Origin: SEAL01 sp032153715 | Lineage (GTDB): Bacteria > Patescibacteriota > Saccharimonadia > Saccharimonadales > Saccharimonadaceae | DNA: 64,000 nucleotides | Direction: 5' to 3' | NCBI GenBank assembly: GCA_032153715.1 | Contig: JALDYR010000001.1 | Coordinates: 381,203-445,202, forward strand | Part shown: in pieces, positions 52,586 to 62,568 of the stretch | How the letters are laid out: each line of letters begins with the position of its first letter | Position numbering within the stretch: the stretch's first letter is position 1 | Translations under genes and position numbers: made by a program | The notes under the pieces: model-generated | The model's input: only the letters and a program-made list of their open reading frames with translations | Told to the model about the DNA's origin: nothing | Database searches by the model: none

Positions 52586-52718
52586 CGCTCATTCCCTTAC
52601 GCAATTCTTTCATTGAATCACCAATGCTACGAGCTAGTTCAGGAAGTTTTCGGCCTCCGAAAAGCAGCAATATCACTAAAAAGATGATAATTAATTCAGT
52701 CGTACCTAGTCCAAACAT
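52524..52718 (-). CDS. tatA: Twin-arginine translocase subunit TatA
   Basis: 64 residues: MFGLGTTELIIIFLVILLLFGGRKLPELARSIGDSMKELRKG, the TatA N-terminal helix, FGGRKLPELA hinge and amphipathic helix, then a Lys/Asp/Ser tail. ATG 52718 has GAGGAG close upstream; the frame extends to 52940 without a plausible start. No TatB, as in minimal TatAC systems. The 3' end overlaps tatC by 62 bp. Confidence 0.95.
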   Translation of the reverse strand: MFGLGTTELIIIFLVILLLFGGRKLPELARSIGDSMKELRKGMSDDKSTDKKSTAKTDSKPKQS

Positions 52719-52817
52719 ATGCTCCTCACGGTTAAAATCTTCTTTTATAGTATCTTGATTATGGTAATATAGCAAGAAGAAGTAAGCTCCGCTATAACAG
52801 AGAAAATAACGCATATT

Positions 52818-53090
52818 ATGAAGCCATTTACCCTGCTCGCTCAAGCCACCTACAGCTGCGACAACGCCACTGACGGCAGCTACGGCGCCGGAAACTTTGG
52901 CACCTGCGATACTAGCGCAACCAGCGAAGAAACAACCCAAACTGTTGGCGCACCAGACACGGGCACGTTTTTAGATGTTCTCACAGGGGGCAGTTTTAGT
53001 GTCATTCTCCCGCTTGTTATTGCAACGGTAGTTATCGTTGCAGCTACGATCATAATCATCCGTAAAAAGCGCCCAGCACACCGTTCGTAA
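52818..53090 (+). CDS. Small surface protein with APDTG sorting-like signal
   Basis: 90 residues: a short N-terminal part with two Cys (YSCDNATDGSYGAGNFGTCD), a Thr/Glu linker, APDTG at about residue 46, a hydrophobic helix (about 60-80) and basic RKKRPAHRS end. The arrangement equals a cell-wall sorting signal with Ala for Leu. The N-terminus lacks a clear signal peptide; MKPFTLLAQA is weakly hydrophobic, so the true start may be upstream or export unusual. Potential second substrate of the sortase at 38.5 kb. Confidence 0.6.
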   Translation: MKPFTLLAQATYSCDNATDGSYGAGNFGTCDTSATSEETTQTVGAPDTGTFLDVLTGGSFSVILPLVIATVVIVAATIIIIRKKRPAHRS

Positions 53091-53095
53091 TGTAA

Positions 53096-53806
53096 TTACT
53101 GCTGCAGCTTTAGTGCTTGTAGTAGCGCCCGCGCTTTCAAGCGCGCTTCGTCATCTTGTTGCGTAAACTGTTCGCGACGATGTGCAATTTCATCCACCAC
53201 TCGCACTGCACGGATTAAATCGTCATTAATAATAAAGTGGTAATATGGTAATTCAAGCGCATGCTCCAACTCATCAATAGCCGTATCGCGACGCGATGGG
53301 AACTCGCGAGTAAACTCATCTTCGGTTGCATAGCGCCGGGCTAAGCGTTCGCGCCATGTCGTGTAGTCGGGTGGAATAATAAACAGTGCTCGAACCGTGT
53401 CGGCAAGCGAGCGAAAAGCGCGCACCCCGTTAACGTCGATATTACTGATAGCCACGTTACCGCCCTCGTTCGCGCGGTACAGTTCATTAATACTGACACC
53501 GTAGTAATGCACCCCGTAATGATTAACCTCGATGAGCTGATGCTCCTCAAGCATGCGCTGCATTTCATCATACGTGACAAAATGATACTCACGCCCATTA
53601 AGTTCCAGCAGCCCGTTATTCTCGCGCGGCGGGCGGGTGGTGTGCGTGACGATGCGATGATAGCCGCGCATCGCAAGTAATTGTGATTGAATCGTATCCT
53701 TACCCGCTCCCGAAATTCCAACGAGCAGCAGGACATTTGCCTGGCGAACCGCGTTAGCGGCATGTTGGTCAGGTTGGTAATTATTGGCGATTTCTTCGAG
53801 TGTCAT
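53096..53806 (-). CDS. gmk: Guanylate kinase-like protein
   Basis: Phosphorylates GMP to GDP if canonical. 236 residues, P-loop LLVGISGAGKDTI at about residue 27, GMP-binding HTTRPPRENNG, GREYHFVTYDEM, and a lid with RLARRYATEDEF. The spacing and HTTRPPR core match guanylate kinase; the extra C-terminal helix (about 205-236) and DTI in place of the usual S/T after the P-loop Lys are unusual. Single gene upstream of the convergent surface gene; TATACT lies 10 bases before ATG. Confidence 0.85.
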   Translation of the reverse strand: MTLEEIANNYQPDQHAANAVRQANVLLLVGISGAGKDTIQSQLLAMRGYHRIVTHTTRPPRENNGLLELNGREYHFVTYDEMQRMLEEHQLIEVNHYGVHYYGVSINELYRANEGGNVAISNIDVNGVRAFRSLADTVRALFIIPPDYTTWRERLARRYATEDEFTREFPSRRDTAIDELEHALELPYYHFIINDDLIRAVRVVDEIAHRREQFTQQDDEARLKARALLQALKLQQ

Positions 53807-53827
53807 AGGTGTTACTAGTATAGCAAA

Positions 53828-55606
53828 CTAGTCGCGCTTTAGCATGACCGTAAAGGCTTCCGATGGAATATCCACCTTACCAAAGCGCTTCATACGCTTC
53901 TTACCTTTTGCCTGTTTCGCAAGCACCTTCTTCTTTCGGCTGACGTCACCGCCATACAATCCAGTTGTTACATCTTTACGGTAAGCACTGAGATCCTCGC
54001 GTGCGATAAACCGACCGCCAATCGCCGCTTGCAAGCTGACCTGGAAGTTCTGACGCGGGATCACCTCTTTGAGTTTTTTAACAATCACACGGCCAATGCC
54101 ATCCGCTTCACTGCGGTGCGCCATAATTGACAGCGCATCGACAATTTCACCGGCAACATAAAAATCAATTCGAACTAAATCTTCAATGCGATACTCGTCA
54201 AGTTCGTAGTTAAAACTTCCATAGCCACTCGTAACACTCTTGAGCTGATCATAGAAGTCAGTCAACAGGTTAGCTAGCGGCGCTTCAAAACTAATCAAGG
54301 CCCGCTCATCAATGTAACTGAGGTTCTTTTGCTGACCACGCTTGCTGACGATAAGCTGGATAACAGCGCCAATGTAGGCCTGCGGCACGACGATTTCACC
54401 CTTAATCCATGGTTCACGAATTTCAGCAATTTTGCTGACATCAGGCAAGTCAGAGGCTGACTTAATGTCCAGCTCGTCACCATTTGAAAGCGTAACTTGA
54501 TAGTCCGTTGATGGATTCGTGACAACCAAATCAAGGTTATACTCGCGCTCAAGGCGCTCACGAATAATATCCATATGTAGCAAACCGAGAAAGCCAATAC
54601 GCACACCAAAACCAAGAACTGGCGAGTTTTCTGGCTCGAACTGCAAGGCACTGTCGCTGAGCGATAGCTTTTCAACCGCCTCTTTGAGCTCATTGTAATC
54701 CTCGTTACTAACAGGAAAGAAGCCGGCGTAGACGAATGGCTTAACGTGTTGATAACCTGGTAGCATCTCTTCGGCATGATGGCGTTTGACTGTCACCGTG
54801 TCGCCCACGCGCGCATCGCGCGTCGTCTTGAGGTTAGTGACGATATAGCCAATCTCGCCTGTTCCAATTTCGGCACCTGACTTCATTGTTGGGTTCAAGG
54901 CGCCCACTTCAAGCGCTAGACCATTCGCACCCGTAGCAAGCATTTCAATAGTGTCACCTTTTTTGATACTGCCATCAACCACGCGTGTATATAAAATAAC
55001 ACCACGGTAATCGTCGTAATAACTGTCAAAAATCAGTGCGCGCGTTGGCGCTTTTTCAAGACCGGCTGGCGGCGTGATACGCTCCACAATTGAGTCCAGC
55101 ACTTCCGTCACACCCTGGCCCGTCTTGGCGCTAATTTTCAAAATGTCTGACTCGTCGCAGCCAAGAAGGTTAATAATTTCAGCACTAACCCGCGGCACGT
55201 CGGCAGCTGGCAAATCAATCTTATTAAGGACGGGGATAATCGTCAGGTCAGCCGCCAATGCTAGGTACACATTCGCGAGCGTCTGCGCCTGAATACCCTG
55301 ACTCGCATCGACAACCAGCACCGCACCTTCACACGCCTCAAGCGAGCGCGACACTTCGTAACTAAAGTCAACATGGCCCGGCGTGTCTATCAAGTTCAGC
55401 TCGTGATCTTGATAGCCCATGCGCACGGGAGCCAGTTTGATAGTAATACCCTTTTCACGTTCTAAATCCATACTGTCGAGTAGCTGTGATTTCATGTCAC
55501 GCTTTTCGACCGTGCCAGTCAGCTCCATCATGCGATCAGCTAAGGTCGACTTGCCGTGATCAATGTGCGCAATAATACAAAAGTTTCGAATGTGTGTTTG
55601 ATCCAT
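53828..55606 (-). CDS. lepA: Elongation factor 4 (LepA)
   Basis: 592-residue ribosome-binding GTPase that assists elongation or initiation under stress. G1 AHIDHGKST, G3 DTPGHVDF, G4 NKIDLP, domains II, III and V, and the LepA-specific C-terminal domain (GYGSFNYELDEYR, ASLQ; ends KRFGKVDIPSEAFTVML). Full length. Confidence 0.98.
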   Translation of the reverse strand: MDQTHIRNFCIIAHIDHGKSTLADRMMELTGTVEKRDMKSQLLDSMDLEREKGITIKLAPVRMGYQDHELNLIDTPGHVDFSYEVSRSLEACEGAVLVVDASQGIQAQTLANVYLALAADLTIIPVLNKIDLPAADVPRVSAEIINLLGCDESDILKISAKTGQGVTEVLDSIVERITPPAGLEKAPTRALIFDSYYDDYRGVILYTRVVDGSIKKGDTIEMLATGANGLALEVGALNPTMKSGAEIGTGEIGYIVTNLKTTRDARVGDTVTVKRHHAEEMLPGYQHVKPFVYAGFFPVSNEDYNELKEAVEKLSLSDSALQFEPENSPVLGFGVRIGFLGLLHMDIIRERLEREYNLDLVVTNPSTDYQVTLSNGDELDIKSASDLPDVSKIAEIREPWIKGEIVVPQAYIGAVIQLIVSKRGQQKNLSYIDERALISFEAPLANLLTDFYDQLKSVTSGYGSFNYELDEYRIEDLVRIDFYVAGEIVDALSIMAHRSEADGIGRVIVKKLKEVIPRQNFQVSLQAAIGGRFIAREDLSAYRKDVTTGLYGGDVSRKKKVLAKQAKGKKRMKRFGKVDIPSEAFTVMLKRD

Positions 55607-55637
55607 ATACTAATAACAAATTATAGCAGATTTTCTA

Positions 55638-57278
55638 CTATTTTGCGAACCTAGTAAACAGTACTTTATAGAGGCGACTCAAGATTGGATCAACTTCATG
55701 TAAACGGAAGTATTTACTGAGTGCCAAATACGTCGCGCCACTAATTGTCACGATAATCATAAACTTCGGGAAGGTCGCAAGAAAGCTTTGGTCGGCACTT
55801 TGCAACTGGAACAGCTGCACGGAAATATAGCTTACCAGACCTGTAATAATCGTTGCGACCATCATTTTGGCAAACGCCTGCCACAACGTAAGATTAAACA
55901 ACCCAGGAATTCGATAGCTCATCACAATAAAGAGAATTAGTACCTCAAACGCGGCAACAATCGACTGCGCCAAGGCGAGTCCATACGCTGGATTGATAAA
56001 GCCTTGATCACGAAGCGTCGTCGTTAACCAAATGGCAAGGATAATGTTTAGACTAATAGCAAAAACAGAAATATAAAGTGGCGTCTTAGTGTCTTGCTGT
56101 GCGTAAAAACTGCGTGCTGCAATATAGTAAATCGAACGGAATAAAATTGCTACTGCTAACGCACCTAGTAGCCCTGCCATCAAGGCGTCACCACCGTTAA
56201 TAATAAAGTTTACAATATAACCGCGCGTAAAGAATGTCACCACCGCAACTGGCATCGCCAACCATACAATCACACGCAAAATTGTCTGCAGCTCACTGCG
56301 AAACAAATCTGGTCGTCCTTCACTCAACCGCTCGGTCATCTTTGGAAACGCCGCCGTACTAATCGCCACACCAATCAGATTAATTGGTGCCATATGAAGC
56401 GTGACCGCCTGATTGTACGCCGCCAAGGTACCGGCCGCCAAACGCGAAGCAATGTTCGTTTCGACAATTCCGACCAAATAATCCATCCCTTGGTCAAGTG
56501 AGCGTGCCGGCAGCAACGACAGGACTTTACGAAAACCCTTATTCTTCCAGCTAATCTTAAATCGGTAATCAAATCCCAATCCAAGCAGGCCGATACTACT
56601 CACCACTAACTGCATCACCGAGCCAAGCACTACGCCGAGCGCGACACCCATGATGCCACCCTCAAAGATTTGCCAGCCAAAAATATTAATGCCACCCGTG
56701 AACACCGTGATACCAATAATAATCCCAATGTTATAGAGAATTGGCGCCAGCGCGTAAAACGTAAATCGCCCCACCGCCTGCTGAATACTCGCAATTACCG
56801 TTGCAATCGCAAACAAGAACGGGTTAATAGCAATCACCCGCGTCATACTAATCGCTAACGCCATGCCCGACTCGCTCAAACCTGGGGCGATAATGTAGCG
56901 CATAAGCGGATCAGCAAAGATGATAATCAAAATACTTGCAACAAGCGTCAGCAGGGCCATGAAGTTCACCATACTTGTCGACAATTCCCATGCAGATTTT
57001 TTATTGCCACTCGCGAGTCGCTGATTAAAGACCGGAATAAACGTGACGCTCAGCGCACCTGACACCAGAATAAAGAACATAAAGTCCGGCACCGTAAATG
57101 CCGCGATATAGGCGTCGTAGCCGGTTGGGTATGTATCGTAGTAGGTGCCGTTCAACAGGCGCATGCGGAAGAAGCCAAACAGCAACGACACCAACGTCGA
57201 ACCAGCTAGCAGGGCTGCTGCTAGCTGGAGCGTTAACCGTTTGTTCGCCTTTGCGACGACACTATGCATGCGGCTCAT
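55638..57278 (-). CDS. murJ: Lipid II flippase MurJ
   Basis: 546-residue polytopic MOP/MATE-fold protein that moves lipid II across the membrane. About 14 helices, RMLNGTYYD-like start region (MRLLNGTYYDTYP), FNQRLASGNKKSAW, and GTLAAYNQAVTLHMAPINLIGVAISTAAFPK. Follows ftsH after 14 bases on the same strand. With PBP1 it shows that this organism assembles its own peptidoglycan. Confidence 0.94.
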   Translation of the reverse strand: MSRMHSVVAKANKRLTLQLAAALLAGSTLVSLLFGFFRMRLLNGTYYDTYPTGYDAYIAAFTVPDFMFFILVSGALSVTFIPVFNQRLASGNKKSAWELSTSMVNFMALLTLVASILIIIFADPLMRYIIAPGLSESGMALAISMTRVIAINPFLFAIATVIASIQQAVGRFTFYALAPILYNIGIIIGITVFTGGINIFGWQIFEGGIMGVALGVVLGSVMQLVVSSIGLLGLGFDYRFKISWKNKGFRKVLSLLPARSLDQGMDYLVGIVETNIASRLAAGTLAAYNQAVTLHMAPINLIGVAISTAAFPKMTERLSEGRPDLFRSELQTILRVIVWLAMPVAVVTFFTRGYIVNFIINGGDALMAGLLGALAVAILFRSIYYIAARSFYAQQDTKTPLYISVFAISLNIILAIWLTTTLRDQGFINPAYGLALAQSIVAAFEVLILFIVMSYRIPGLFNLTLWQAFAKMMVATIITGLVSYISVQLFQLQSADQSFLATFPKFMIIVTISGATYLALSKYFRLHEVDPILSRLYKVLFTRFAK

Positions 57279-57292
57279 GAGTCGTTTTTACA

Positions 57293-59176
57293 CTAAGCCT
57301 TGTCAGCGTACAAGCGCGCTTCTTTTGGCAGCGTGGCATCCTTTAACAGTTTATTAACCTGTGTTTCATCAATCGTCTCTTCGACAAGCAACGCACTGGC
57401 AAGCTTATCTAGACTCTTACGGTTATTCGTAATGACAATTTCCGCACGACGAGCCGCTTCTTTAATCAGCGCCTCAACTTCTTTGTCGATTTCTTTCGCC
57501 GTATCGTCGCTATACGGACGCTCGTGGGTCATCTTGTCAAAGACCATGCCGCCGTTATCATCATGGAAGACCTGGTCACGTAGCTTGCTACCCATACCTT
57601 GCTCGATAATCATGTCGCGCGCAATCTCGGTTGCCTTGCGCAGATCAGAACCCGCACCAGTCGTAATACCATCAGCCCCGTAGAGGATCTTTTCAGCGAC
57701 ACGACCACCCATGGCACGTGCCAAGATGTCTTTAAATTCGTAGACATTCGTATAACTCTTGTCTTCTGGCGGCAAGAACCACGTCACACCACCTGTGCCA
57801 CCACGAGGGATGATGGTCACTTTGTGAACTGGATCGCTGTCAGGTAGTACGTGGCCAACAATGGCATGGCCAGCTTCGTGGTAAGCGGTCAGCTCTTTCT
57901 CTTTCTCGCTCATCACCTTGGCTTTACGTTCAGGGCCAATAGCCACCTTTTCGAAGGCTTCGGTAATATCGCCATTGGTGATTTTCTTGCGATCCGCACG
58001 GGCGGCAATAATCGCCGCTTCGTTGGCAATATTCGCAAGGTCAGCCCCGGACGAACCAGCTGTCTTTGCTGCCAATTTATCGAGGTCAACCGTCTCATCA
58101 GTTGGCTTCTTCTTAAAGTGCACCTTCAAGATCGCTTCACGGTCACGGCGCTCTGGCAGCAAGATATTTGTACGACGATCGAAACGACCTGGACGTAGCA
58201 ATGCTGGGTCAAGTACGTCAGCACGGTTAGTTGCTGCAAGCACGATAACATTCGTCCCTGTTTCAAAGCCGTCCATCTCCACCAAGATCTGGTTAAGCGT
58301 CTGCTCGCGCTCGTCGTGACCGCCACCCATACCAGAGCCACGCTTGCGGCCAACGGCGTCAATTTCGTCGATAAAGATAATCGCTGGTGCGTTTTTCTTC
58401 GCTTTTGCAAAGAGGTCACGCACGCGGCTCGCACCGACACCAACGAACATTTCAACGAATTCTGAACCAGAAATACTAAAGAATGGCACGTTTGCTTCAC
58501 CAGCAACGGCGCGCGCCAGCATCGTTTTACCCGTACCTGGGCTACCAACAAGCAAGACACCCTTTGGAATCTTTGCGCCGAGCTCCTCGTACTTCTTTGG
58601 ATGCTTCAAGAAGTCAACAACCTCTTCAAGATCTTGCTTGGCACTATCGTTACCGGCAATATCACCAAAGACAACCTTTTCCTTGTCGCTGCCGTAAAGC
58701 TTCGCCTTTGACTTACCAAAGCCCATCGCTTGGTTATTCTGTCCCTGTGCCTGACGCATCATAAATAGGAAGAATCCAGCAATCAACAGTACTGGTACGA
58801 TAATAATCGCCAAGTTCCAAAGCGTTTGACCGGTTTCTGATGGCGGCGTGTCATTCAAAATGCGCTGCTGCACATCTTTATTCAACGTATCGTCACGCAA
58901 CAAAGTACTGACACCACCCTGAACATACGAATGCTCGGTTGGCTTATCACTTCCCTTTGGCGTAATCTTCAGGTCGTTGCCGTTACCTTCAATCTTTTCG
59001 ATCTCACCCTTATTGGCACGCTCAATAACAGATGAAATGTTTACATCTTTTAGTTGCTCGCGCGGTGAAACAACTGCAAATACAGTTAAAATACCGAGGA
59101 CCACAACAGCCCAGAAAAGGCTGAGACGAATCCAATTTGATGCTTTATTTTTCGGTGGTTTGCTTTTTGTCGCCAT
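57293..59176 (-). CDS. ftsH: ATP-dependent zinc metalloprotease FtsH
   Basis: Membrane AAA+ protease for quality control. 627 residues: two N-terminal helices (about 15-35 and 117-137) around an extracytoplasmic domain, Walker A GSPGTGKT (about 208), Walker B IIFIDEID, second region of homology [18 protein letters not shown], and zinc site HEAGH. Full length. GAAAGGAAAG precedes the ATG. Confidence 0.98.
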   Translation of the reverse strand: MATKSKPPKNKASNWIRLSLFWAVVVLGILTVFAVVSPREQLKDVNISSVIERANKGEIEKIEGNGNDLKITPKGSDKPTEHSYVQGGVSTLLRDDTLNKDVQQRILNDTPPSETGQTLWNLAIIIVPVLLIAGFFLFMMRQAQGQNNQAMGFGKSKAKLYGSDKEKVVFGDIAGNDSAKQDLEEVVDFLKHPKKYEELGAKIPKGVLLVGSPGTGKTMLARAVAGEANVPFFSISGSEFVEMFVGVGASRVRDLFAKAKKNAPAIIFIDEIDAVGRKRGSGMGGGHDEREQTLNQILVEMDGFETGTNVIVLAATNRADVLDPALLRPGRFDRRTNILLPERRDREAILKVHFKKKPTDETVDLDKLAAKTAGSSGADLANIANEAAIIAARADRKKITNGDITEAFEKVAIGPERKAKVMSEKEKELTAYHEAGHAIVGHVLPDSDPVHKVTIIPRGGTGGVTWFLPPEDKSYTNVYEFKDILARAMGGRVAEKILYGADGITTGAGSDLRKATEIARDMIIEQGMGSKLRDQVFHDDNGGMVFDKMTHERPYSDDTAKEIDKEVEALIKEAARRAEIVITNNRKSLDKLASALLVEETIDETQVNKLLKDATLPKEARLYADKA

Positions 59177-59246
59177 ACTGTCTGTTATCTTTCCTTTCAG
59201 CTCATGTAAAAATAGAGAAATCCCACTCCTATTATCATAGCACTTA

Positions 59247-60128
59247 CTAGGCGTGCTCTACAACAAAATGCGTCCGCGTAAAGCGTAGTCGAACATCATC
59301 CGAAATTTCATAAACTTTGCCTGGTTTTGTAACTTTAATGGCATGCAAAACTTGCTGACGCTGCACGATCGTTAATCCGTCACGATAATAGCGAAGAAAA
59401 AGTCCGCGCAGCAGCTCGACTGCCGCACGTGGCGGTGCAGCAATAAAGAAATACCGCGCATACTCAGGGCCGCTTGGCAGCAAACTGGCTACCTCATCGT
59501 CAATCTGTGTCCGCAACTGTAACTGTCGTTGTCGATACACACCCAGCGTACTCACACTGTCGTCCGTCGCGAGTCGTAGCCGCTGACGCAACTGATTACG
59601 GAGGTAGCGCACGTCTTCATTCGTACTATCCTCTCGCCACTTCAGTTGCTGCGCCTCAGCATACTCTACTAGCTGTCGTTTACGGACACCCAGGAGCGGC
59701 CGCCAGATACCCGGCCGCCCTAATACCGCCAAACCGCGCCATCCCGTACCGCGCTGACAATTAATTGCGATAGTCTCGGCGACATCATCAGCATGATGCG
59801 CCGTCACGATGGTTGCCTCGTGCTTTTTTGCTAGGTCAAATAAAAACGCGTAGCGCCGCTCCCGCGCCAGATCCTCGCTCGCTCCCGCGCCAAGTTCCTC
59901 GCGCTGGCCAACATACGCCACCCCATACGCTTCCGCTAACTGCCGGACAAACTCGGCGTCCTCGTGAGAATCTGGTCGAATGCCATGATCAAAATGCGCC
60001 ACAATCAGCTCGCCCAACATCTGCTCACCCCACACCTCTCGCCTGCCGACCGGACGCCGCCGGACAAGCGCGTCAAGTAGAACGACCGAGTCCACGCCAC
60101 CGCTTACTGCGACAATATACGCCGTCAC
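59247..60128 (-). CDS. tilS: tRNA(Ile)-lysidine synthetase TilS
   Basis: Converts the wobble C of tRNA-Ile(CAU) to lysidine. 293 residues: P-loop SGGVDS (9-14), HFDHGIRPDSHEDAEFV, TAHHADDVAET, RPLLGVRKRQLVEYAE. The long C-terminal domains of E. coli TilS are absent apart from a short tail, as in other short forms. Start is a GTG at 60128 that directly follows the stop of the 56-residue gene, with AAAGG upstream. Confidence 0.93.
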   Translation of the reverse strand: MTAYIVAVSGGVDSVVLLDALVRRRPVGRREVWGEQMLGELIVAHFDHGIRPDSHEDAEFVRQLAEAYGVAYVGQREELGAGASEDLARERRYAFLFDLAKKHEATIVTAHHADDVAETIAINCQRGTGWRGLAVLGRPGIWRPLLGVRKRQLVEYAEAQQLKWREDSTNEDVRYLRNQLRQRLRLATDDSVSTLGVYRQRQLQLRTQIDDEVASLLPSGPEYARYFFIAAPPRAAVELLRGLFLRYYRDGLTIVQRQQVLHAIKVTKPGKVYEISDDVRLRFTRTHFVVEHA

Positions 60129-60299
60129 CTAGTACCTTTTCGAGAGTTTCACCCCGACCCAAATGCCCAGCAGTCCACCGATCAGGCCGCCTAAAATACT
60201 CCAGCCGCTCAGCGGATCAGTATCACCCAACAATATCGGCACATATGCACCAATTGCACCAAAGACGATCGACACTAACAAAATCACTTTTTTATCCAT
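60129..60299 (-). CDS. Small two-helix membrane protein upstream of tilS
   Basis: 56 residues, MDKKVILLVSIVFGAIGAYV then a Gly-rich second helix (GWSILGGLIGGLLGIWVGVKL). Starts at ATG 60299, nine bases after TATACT at 60309-60314; the longer frame to 60434 crosses that box. Its stop abuts the tilS GTG, so the two are co-translated. Glycine-zipper pattern (GGLIGGLLG) suggests tight helix packing. Unknown function. Confidence 0.65.
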   Translation of the reverse strand: MDKKVILLVSIVFGAIGAYVPILLGDTDPLSGWSILGGLIGGLLGIWVGVKLSKRY

Positions 60300-60345
60300 A
60301 TACACTTTAGTATACATCGTACTTGTACTCCTTTCGTCACTCGCG

Positions 60346-60351
60346 CATACT
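60346..60351 (+). promoter_or_regulatory. -10 box (CATACT), leaderless-type promoter
   Basis: CATACT, six bases, then ATG 60358. Divergent from the tilS operon box at 60309-60314. Confidence 0.55.
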
Positions 60352-60357
60352 ATACCT

Positions 60358-61335
60358 ATGAAAAATAAGTACCTTCGTATTGCCATGATTACTATTATTA
60401 TCCTCATTCTCATCCCCGCTCTACTGGTTGCCACGATTTATTTTTGGCCACTTAAAAGCAAGTCGCTCCAAACCAGCACACCAGAAACGATCTCGTATCA
60501 GCAGTCGCTTGAGCGTTTTGCCGCCCTTGAAAACCGCGAGGCGGAACGCCAGGTACTACCTGAATGCAAATCAAAACTCCTCACTCATGGCAACAAAACT
60601 GCCAAAACCGTCGTTATGTTCCACGGCGTCACGGCCTGTCCAAAACAATATGATGGCCTCGCGAAAGTCTTTTTTGACGCTGGCTACAATGTCTACGTGC
60701 CGCGCGCACCGCACCACGGCACAGCTGACAAAAACGAACACGGCCAAGTTACCTCAGCTGGACTGATTGAATATGTTGATGCGTCAATCACTGCCGCTAC
60801 TGGCCTTGGCGACGAACTCGGGGTCGTTGGCCTCTCGGGCGGTGGTATGCTCGCGACTTGGGCCGCCCAATATCGTCCAGAAGTCACTCATCTCCTGGCG
60901 CTGTCGCCGTTCTACGAACCAGCTGCTGGACAAGCACCAAAGTGGCAATTGCCGTTCCTGCACGTCCTCTACGGCCTGCATATTCTCCCGGATAAATTTA
61001 TCGAGCCGGCCACGCCAAATGACGCCAGCTTCTCGTACCGCGCCCTCGCCAATTACGATATTGTCACCAAAAACTTCAAAGCCAACCCGACCGACTTAAA
61101 CCTAAAGAGCGTTGCCGTCGTCATTAGTGACAGTGACGATCAAATTGACCTCACTCTAGCGAGTAGCATCCCGCAAAAGATTGCCGATGCCAATCACCTT
61201 CCACTTATCAAAACCAACCTGCCTGCCGATTGGAATGTTAAGCACGACATTGTTAGTCTTGACAATAAAGCGGTCGTTGCGCGCCAAGCAGAGCTCTTCT
61301 CGCTTTACCTTAATTCGTACGAAGGTAAGCGCTAA
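60358..61335 (+). CDS. Membrane-anchored alpha/beta hydrolase
   Basis: 325 residues: one N-terminal helix (about 7-30), then an alpha/beta hydrolase with VVMFHGVTACPKQYDGLA (oxyanion loop), VGLSGGGMLATW nucleophile elbow, acid in VISDSDDQIDL, and histidine NVKHDIVSLD. Lipase/esterase-like; the externally facing position suggests action on envelope lipids or host material. Start at ATG 60358; an open frame to 60163 is discounted because it crosses the promoter. Confidence 0.82.
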   Translation: MKNKYLRIAMITIIILILIPALLVATIYFWPLKSKSLQTSTPETISYQQSLERFAALENREAERQVLPECKSKLLTHGNKTAKTVVMFHGVTACPKQYDGLAKVFFDAGYNVYVPRAPHHGTADKNEHGQVTSAGLIEYVDASITAATGLGDELGVVGLSGGGMLATWAAQYRPEVTHLLALSPFYEPAAGQAPKWQLPFLHVLYGLHILPDKFIEPATPNDASFSYRALANYDIVTKNFKANPTDLNLKSVAVVISDSDDQIDLTLASSIPQKIADANHLPLIKTNLPADWNVKHDIVSLDNKAVVARQAELFSLYLNSYEGKR

Positions 61336-62568
61336 CTATAAATAGCGCGTACTGCCAAACGGAATCTTTTGCTTCACAAAATCACCTGTCCCGAGTGTAT
61401 CGGCGCTGTGAATCACCCGCGTTCCGTAGCGTTGATTAATCTCGTCAACCGCATCCGTCACGCGTCGCTCGGTAGCAATTTGATCGCCAAACAAACTTAG
61501 TTGCGGATCCTCACCTTCCGTCAACTCATAACAACTCACGCCAATCTCTTTCAAGTGATCGGGTGCGCCGCGAAAGAGCTGTTCGGCTTGCGTATAAATT
61601 GCCTGATTACTAAAGAAGGGCAGTTGGCTCATTCGCCGCGCATGCCAATATTTTCGCTCATACGTCTTTGCGTACACAAACACGCCACGCGCCACCCGCC
61701 CCTGACTACGGACTTTTTCGCCAACCGATTCACATAAATGGTGTAGTCGCTGCAAAATTGCCTCGCGTGGCAAATCATACCCCTCCAGCACATACTGTCG
61801 CCCGGCGCTCTTTAAGCCATGATCAACATTATCGACTTCCCAGCCGCGCAGGCGCTGGTGCCACTGTTCACCGCAAATACTCTTAAATACCATGTCATAC
61901 AGCGTCCGGACGTCCGCATCTAAAAACTCCAGCGGTGTATAAATCCCCACCGCGTTCAAGCGCTGCTCGTTATGACTGGCGATCCCCGTCAGATCCGTCA
62001 GCTTTAATGTTCCAAAGACGTCACGCAAATTTTCACTCGTAATAACATCCAGCCCATCTGGCTTATGCAGGCTTGCGGCCATCTTTGCCAGGAAGCGATT
62101 AGGGGCAATGCCGACATTACAGCGCATCGCTCGTCCTATTTCATCCTGTAGGCGCTGCTTGATTTCCATACCAATTGATTCCAGGCCGCGCGCCTTCATC
62201 ACTTCCGTCGCCTGATGAAAATCAATCACCCCCTCGTCAATACTCTTCATCCGAACATGCGCCGAATAGTCCTGCATAATACTCATCATCTTGTGATACA
62301 CATAACGGTACTTTGCCGGGTCGCTTTCGAGCCCTACTAGATCCGGACACAGCCGCTTCGCTTCTTTTAGCTTCATCCCCAGCGTCACGCCACGTGCTTT
62401 CGCTTCGTAACTCGCCGTCACGATCATCGTATGTTCCGTCCGCCGATTGACAATTGCCACTGGCCGACCGCGCAGCATTGGCCGGGCTTGTTGCTCGACT
62501 GTCGCAAAGCAACTATTTAGATCGATGTGCATCACGAGTGGCGTTTCGGCATTATAGTGCTGGTTCAT
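61336..62568 (-). CDS. dinB: Y-family DNA polymerase (DinB/Pol IV or ImuB-like)
   Basis: Translesion polymerase. 410 residues: MHIDLNSCFATVEQ (first catalytic Asp), SYEAKARGVTLGMKLKEAK, SIDEGVIDF (Asp-Glu pair), CNVGIAPNRFLAKMAASLHKPDG, and a little-finger domain ending with DPQLSLFGD. The beta-clamp motif QLSLFGD is present. Starts at ATG 62568, overlapping the stop of the DUF6504-like gene in ATGA. Co-expressed pair; no clear LexA box was seen. Confidence 0.92.
   Translation of the reverse strand: MNQHYNAETPLVMHIDLNSCFATVEQQARPMLRGRPVAIVNRRTEHTMIVTASYEAKARGVTLGMKLKEAKRLCPDLVGLESDPAKYRYVYHKMMSIMQDYSAHVRMKSIDEGVIDFHQATEVMKARGLESIGMEIKQRLQDEIGRAMRCNVGIAPNRFLAKMAASLHKPDGLDVITSENLRDVFGTLKLTDLTGIASHNEQRLNAVGIYTPLEFLDADVRTLYDMVFKSICGEQWHQRLRGWEVDNVDHGLKSAGRQYVLEGYDLPREAILQRLHHLCESVGEKVRSQGRVARGVFVYAKTYERKYWHARRMSQLPFFSNQAIYTQAEQLFRGAPDHLKEIGVSCYELTEGEDPQLSLFGDQIATERRVTDAVDEINQRYGTRVIHSADTLGTGDFVKQKIPFGSTRYL

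Noticed and set aside
59177..59246. Terminator or small RNA between ftsH and tilS
   Set aside because: AT-rich 70-bp gap with the ftsH ribosome site on one side; no stable hairpin or T run seen.
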